A stretch of 45,650 nt of DNA from a bacterium (lineage in GTDB: Bacteria > Patescibacteriota > Patescibacteriia > Patescibacteriales > Patescibacteriaceae). Position 1 is the stretch's first letter, and each line of letters begins with the position of its first letter. The stretch is taken from the NCBI GenBank assembly GCA_029570385.1, contig JAKPXD010000013.1, positions 1 to 45,650 of the forward strand, written 5' to 3'. The translations under genes were made by a program, and so were the position numbers. The notes below the pieces were generated by a model. That model saw nothing but the letters and a program-made list of their open reading frames with translations, made no database searches and had not been told where the DNA came from. Positions 43,331-45,650 of the stretch are shown piece by piece.

Positions 43331-44332
43331 CTAATCTCTTTTAGAAAATGCTTTAAAATAATCGTCGCCAACATCCCAATCTAAATATTGTTTAGCTAAT
43401 TTAGAAAAAGGAGTTTTTAAAAACTCATCAGTAATATTAGAAATATGACCATCTTTTAGAGCCATAACTCCTTGAAACATTTTTAATTCATAGCCACCAT
43501 TACCAAGTACTGAAGCTGCTGTATCCGGATAACGAGCACCTTCTGGAATTTCTCTAATCATAGCTGCTATTTTAAGTTTAAACCAATCCAAATAATTTTG
43601 ACAAATTTCTGGAGTAAATTTAGCTAAAAATTGATTATTGTCTTCTATGGAATAAATGTCTTTAAAATTGGTCACAAAATAACGAAACAAACCTCTGCTA
43701 TCTGTTGGCATTTCTTTTTCTGGAGTTAATGGTTTTTCTGTTATGGCTGTTTTTAACAGTGCCTGAATTTTCTTTTTATTGTTAATGCTTTCTCTTAGGG
43801 CTATACTAACATCCAAATCATGAACTTCCTCTAATAATTGTGTTTGATTAATTATTAAATTACTAACAAAATCATTGACTCTCTCTCGGCCCTCTGGTGT
43901 CTTAATTTCTTCAGTTAGGCTTTGCCAATATTGAGCACTCTCTAAGTCTTGTTGTTCACCAGTAATCTTAAAAATTTCTTCAAATTCGTTAGCGTTTTTT
44001 TGAATTAAACTAACAATATCTTCCGTAGTCTGATCTTTTTGTTCAGAATTAACTTCAGACTGATTGTCTTTTTCTTTTTCGTTGTCTATTTTTTCGCCAT
44101 TATCAACCGTGCTTAAATCATCTTCTTGATCGTCAAATAACTCCGACTTTGGTCTTGGGAGACCAACTATTCCAATAGGCAAACCACGCTTATGGCTAGC
44201 CTCACTGGCCCGCCTCAAAATAGCCGACATATACTGCTTGCGTTTATCAACCATTTTATTAAAAGCATCTCTCCTTCGGTTTGCAGCTAAATCATTAGAA
44301 TTATCGGCTATGGGACTTTCCAATTTATTCAT
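43331..44332 (-). CDS. Unknown 333-aa acidic soluble protein
   Basis: Not recognised. A basic N-terminal stretch (NRRRDAFNKMVDKRKQYMSAILRRASEASHKRG, about 19-50) is followed by a very acidic, probably disordered linker (about 63-105). A helical domain occupies 105-333 with conserved-looking aromatic positions (RGLFRYFVTNFKDIY, YLDWFKLKIAAMIRE, YLDWDVGDDYFKAF). No signal peptide or membrane helix is seen. It is the first of two minus-strand unknown genes facing the 299/121-aa pair. Confidence 0.65.
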   Translation of the reverse strand: MNKLESPIADNSNDLAANRRRDAFNKMVDKRKQYMSAILRRASEASHKRGLPIGIVGLPRPKSELFDDQEDDLSTVDNGEKIDNEKEKDNQSEVNSEQKDQTTEDIVSLIQKNANEFEEIFKITGEQQDLESAQYWQSLTEEIKTPEGRERVNDFVSNLIINQTQLLEEVHDLDVSIALRESINNKKKIQALLKTAITEKPLTPEKEMPTDSRGLFRYFVTNFKDIYSIEDNNQFLAKFTPEICQNYLDWFKLKIAAMIREIPEGARYPDTAASVLGNGGYELKMFQGVMALKDGHISNITDEFLKTPFSKLAKQYLDWDVGDDYFKAFSKRD

Positions 44333-44410
44333 AAACCTATTTTACTAACTTATATTTTATTATACCACGCTACCGCCAAGCTATAAACTACCTAGCCAAA
44401 ACCATGTTTT

Positions 44411-44460
44411 ATAAAAATAAAAATCCCCCAACGTCTTAATATAATTTGAGCGTTGAGGGA
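44411..44460 (-). terminator. Terminator of the 43-aa gene / structured RNA transcript
   Basis: On the minus strand a 10-bp stem (44424-44433 with 44451-44460, one mismatch) around a 17-nt loop is followed by a T-rich tail (44411-44423). Confidence 0.8.
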
Positions 44461-44463
44461 ATT

Positions 44464-44636
44464 AAGCCAGCCCTAGTTTGCTTTGCCAGTGTTTCCGGCT
44501 TTCTGGAAACTCTGGGAAAAAATTATCATCCCAGATATCCGCCAGAAGTAAAAACTGGGGACACCGGAAAGCTACATTGCTGGAAGGTAAAAAACAATGT
44601 ACTAGTCCGGCCCGAAACATCATCACCACAATGATG
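44464..44636 (-). ncRNA. Hairpin-rich 3' region or small RNA
   Basis: Between the 43-aa stop and the terminator lie about 160 nt without a supported gene but full of stems. These are CATCAT/ATGATG (44618-44636), CCGGA+TACATTG paired with CAATGTA+TCCGG (44564-44610), CCAG/CTGG (44542-44558), and TCTGGGA/TCCCAGA (44511-44535). A further one is CCAG-GTTTCC/GGAAAC-CTGG (44486-44515), which excludes the previous stem. With the promoter at 44804-44832 and the terminator at 44411-44460 this makes one transcript of about 390 nt. It could be a dual-function RNA, a processed sRNA or a stabilising 3' UTR. Confidence 0.5.
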
Positions 44637-44754
44637 CAAACAGTTTGAGTATTTTTTGTTTGTCATCATAAAACTCCCGCCAATCGGGCTTTATTGAGAG
44701 AGTTGTGTACACCCTCATGGCAGAAAATAATTTTTTTGACATACTCTCTTCCAT
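44623..44754 (-). CDS. 43-residue protein, strong RBS, unknown function
   Basis: The ATG at 44754 is preceded by AAAGGAGG with eight bases between GGAGG and ATG, and by a TTGACA promoter. The product is a small mostly basic, amphipathic protein (begins MEESMSKKLFSAMRVYTT, has KPDWREFYDDKQKILKLF) and ends in TGA. An upstream in-frame start at 44856 lacks a ribosome site and would overlap the promoter, so I reject it. Its last codons pair in a hairpin with the 3' region. Confidence 0.6.
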   Translation of the reverse strand: MEESMSKKLFSAMRVYTTLSIKPDWREFYDDKQKILKLFASLW

Positions 44755-44803
44755 GAGAGACACCTCCTTTTTGTTTATTTTATATAAAAAGAGCCAGCTA
44801 AAT

Positions 44804-44832
44804 ACTCTAGCGTTTGTATTGATATCTGTCAA
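44804..44832 (-). promoter_or_regulatory. Promoter of the 43-aa gene with palindrome at -35
   Basis: Minus strand TTGACA (44827-44832), 17-bp spacer, TAGAGT (44804-44809); start near 44797. The -35 is one arm of TGTCA/TGACA with a 2-bp centre (44827-44838), a possible operator. Confidence 0.65.
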
Positions 44833-44907
44833 CTGACATAACAGAATAACCTGCAAAATTTTGTTTTATTTATTTAGAAAAAACATATTTAGTTTTTAAA
44901 ATAAAAA

Positions 44908-44929
44908 ACCGCTGGGCGAACCATGCGGT
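44908..44929 (-). terminator. Terminator of the 146-aa lipoprotein gene
   Basis: ACCGC+TGG paired with CCA+GCGGT (one bulged base) and a T run on the minus strand. Confidence 0.75.
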
Positions 44930-44955
44930 AAAGTTGTATTTGAAATCACTCCCTA

Positions 44956-45396
44956 TTATATGTCTCTGTAGTTGAGTGATTTATGTCTTTGGTTTTTAAC
45001 CTTTCGCTCGCGAAGGAGCTTATGGGGGAACTCTTGAAACTCTTTTTCAAAAGTTCCATTTTTTCTTCCGAAAGCTACTTTCGTAACTTCCCATTCTCCC
45101 TCGATATTTCCATATCGAGAGGTGACGGCAATGTCTTTTATGCCGTCATTGTTTAGGTCCTTGTATACCAACTTTTCCGGACAATCTGGCAACGCCAGAT
45201 CAAACCTTGGATTAGGCGGTTCACTTATGAGATAATAGTGATCCCAATAAGTGACCCCTTGATGATAGCTCCGCATACCGCTTCCCTGTACATACAGGGT
45301 GGCTCCATTAATTTTGAGCCACGGTAAACTTCTTTTTTTTTCACAACCCATGAATAGTATTACTACTATTACTACTAATAAATAAATTTTTTTCAT
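44956..45396 (-). CDS. Small lipoprotein with EF-hand-like repeat motif
   Basis: 146 aa. The lipoprotein signal MKKIYLLVVIVVILFMGC has probable lipidated Cys18. The motif YKDLNNDGIKDIAVTSRYG resembles the calcium-binding DxNxDGxxD loops of FG-GAP/VCBS repeats, present once. The tail (RERKVKNQRHKSLNYRD) is basic. The ATG follows AAGGAG by five bases and a perfect TTGACA promoter with a 70-nt leader. Function unknown; the surface location is inferred from the signal. Confidence 0.75.
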   Translation of the reverse strand: MKKIYLLVVIVVILFMGCEKKRSLPWLKINGATLYVQGSGMRSYHQGVTYWDHYYLISEPPNPRFDLALPDCPEKLVYKDLNNDGIKDIAVTSRYGNIEGEWEVTKVAFGRKNGTFEKEFQEFPHKLLRERKVKNQRHKSLNYRDI

Positions 45397-45472
45397 GTCA
45401 TCTCCTTACCACCTTTTTATTATAGGTGATTTTTGTTGGTTGGTTGATTGTTAATGACCTAGTTAATTATTT

Positions 45473-45501
45473 ATATTAGCACTTTATTCTAATTCTGTCA
45501 A
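45473..45501 (-). promoter_or_regulatory. Promoter of the lipoprotein gene
   Basis: Minus strand TTGACA (45496-45501), 17-bp spacer, TAATAT (45473-45478). Confidence 0.6.
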
Positions 45502-45515
45502 TGGGTGTTGGTAAT

Positions 45516-45560
45516 GTGCACACACATATTGCACTTTCTGGTATCCTAGAGACATATGTC
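45516..45560. repeat. Two inverted repeats upstream of the last gene
   Basis: GTGCA/TGCAC (45516-45534, 9-nt loop) and the palindrome GACATATGTC (45551-45560) lie in the 198-bp gap between the divergent genes and may be regulatory. I found no convincing promoter for the plus-strand gene. Confidence 0.35.
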
Positions 45561-45594
45561 CAAAACTATGCCACAATCAAATCAAGAGGAGAAG

Positions 45595-45650
45595 ATGAGA
45601 TGGATCAAACCACTTCTCTTAAAAGAATTGACTATTAAACAGATGGCTCA
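45595..45650 (+). CDS. Start of an unknown gene, cut by the window end
   Basis: AGAGGAGA (45585-45592) precedes an ATG at 45595 that opens a frame of 18 complete codons to the edge (MRWIKPLLLKELTIKQMA). A second ATG at 45600, in another frame, stops after 12 codons. Too short to identify. Confidence 0.55.
   Translation, partial: MRWIKPLLLKELTIKQMA

Noticed and set aside
44446-44634. Open frame of 62 codons on the plus strand across the structured region
   Set aside because: It starts with TTG, has no ribosome site or promoter, and is antisense to the better supported minus-strand transcript.
44755-44856. In-frame upstream extension of the 43-aa gene
   Set aside because: It would start inside or above the promoter (44804-44832) and has no ribosome site, while the ATG at 44754 has AGGAGG at ideal spacing.
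1-45650. CRISPR arrays, insertion sequences, rRNA genes
   Set aside because: No regularly spaced direct repeats, no transposase-like product and no rRNA segments were recognised on reading both strands.

Overview
The window looks like a stretch of bacterial chromosome from a Patescibacteria/CPR-type organism, possibly of the Falkowbacteria/Kuenenbacteria/Magasanikbacteria kind. That placement is an inference. It rests on the moderately AT-rich sequence, tightly packed genes, four tRNA genes without an encoded CCA, substrate-binding proteins with no ABC permease nearby, a TrbC/VirB2-like pilin subunit, a RodZ-like membrane protein, and shortened versions of common enzymes (TruB without a PUA domain, a YgjP-like peptidase reduced to its zinc half). 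TGA is used as a stop (NYN gene, RadC-like gene, 43-codon gene), so I see no sign of code 25.

Layout. 1-2700: tail of a tRNA-Lys gene, truB, convergent glmS. 2700-8250: a K+-independent type membrane pyrophosphatase, an HTH-Fic protein with palindromic operators in its own promoter, then ornithine carbamoyltransferase and carbamate kinase, which together could make ATP from citrulline. 8250-13500: a small membrane protein, tRNA-His and tRNA-Arg, a membrane-anchored methyltransferase, then a minus-strand run comM / solute-binding lipoprotein / TrbC-like pilin / RodZ-like. 13500-18200: a minus-strand unit MBL hydrolase / TM protein / gyrA / thioredoxin-fold lipoprotein. 18240-23860: glyS / M16 peptidase / UvrD-type helicase-nuclease. 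24000-25100: a small unknown gene with a strong ribosome binding site and a RadC-like protein with a damaged metal site. 25270-28540: rpsO / NYN nuclease / pnp. 28680-35880 (plus strand): xerC/D-type recombinase, clpP, rny, a family-5 solute-binding protein, tRNA-Leu, rnj. 36000-38270 (minus): zincin-like protein, MazG-type hydrolase, small membrane exporter, type IV pilin. 38500-40680: a second membrane pyrophosphatase of the K+-dependent, probably Na+-pumping class. 40850-44330: YgjP-like peptidase and four proteins of unknown function. 44400-45650: a 43-residue gene followed by about 170 nt of hairpin-rich RNA, a small lipoprotein and the start of another gene.

Themes. (1) Energy and ions: two pyrophosphatases with diagnostic residues of different ion classes, plus OTC/carbamate kinase. 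(2) RNA turnover: PNPase, RNase Y, RNase J and an NYN nuclease lie within about 11 kb. (3) Uptake: two solute-binding proteins without visible permeases, one beside a pilin gene. (4) Gene starts fall into two styles. truB, xerC and the 83-aa membrane protein have a good -10 box only 6-7 nt before the ATG, implying leaderless mRNAs, and most housekeeping genes lack a Shine-Dalgarno. The second pyrophosphatase, the 102-aa protein and the three genes at the right end have strong Shine-Dalgarno sites, several with TTGACA -35 boxes. The least explained parts are the structured RNA near 44460-44640, the unknown cluster at 41335-44332, and the HTH-Fic operator region.
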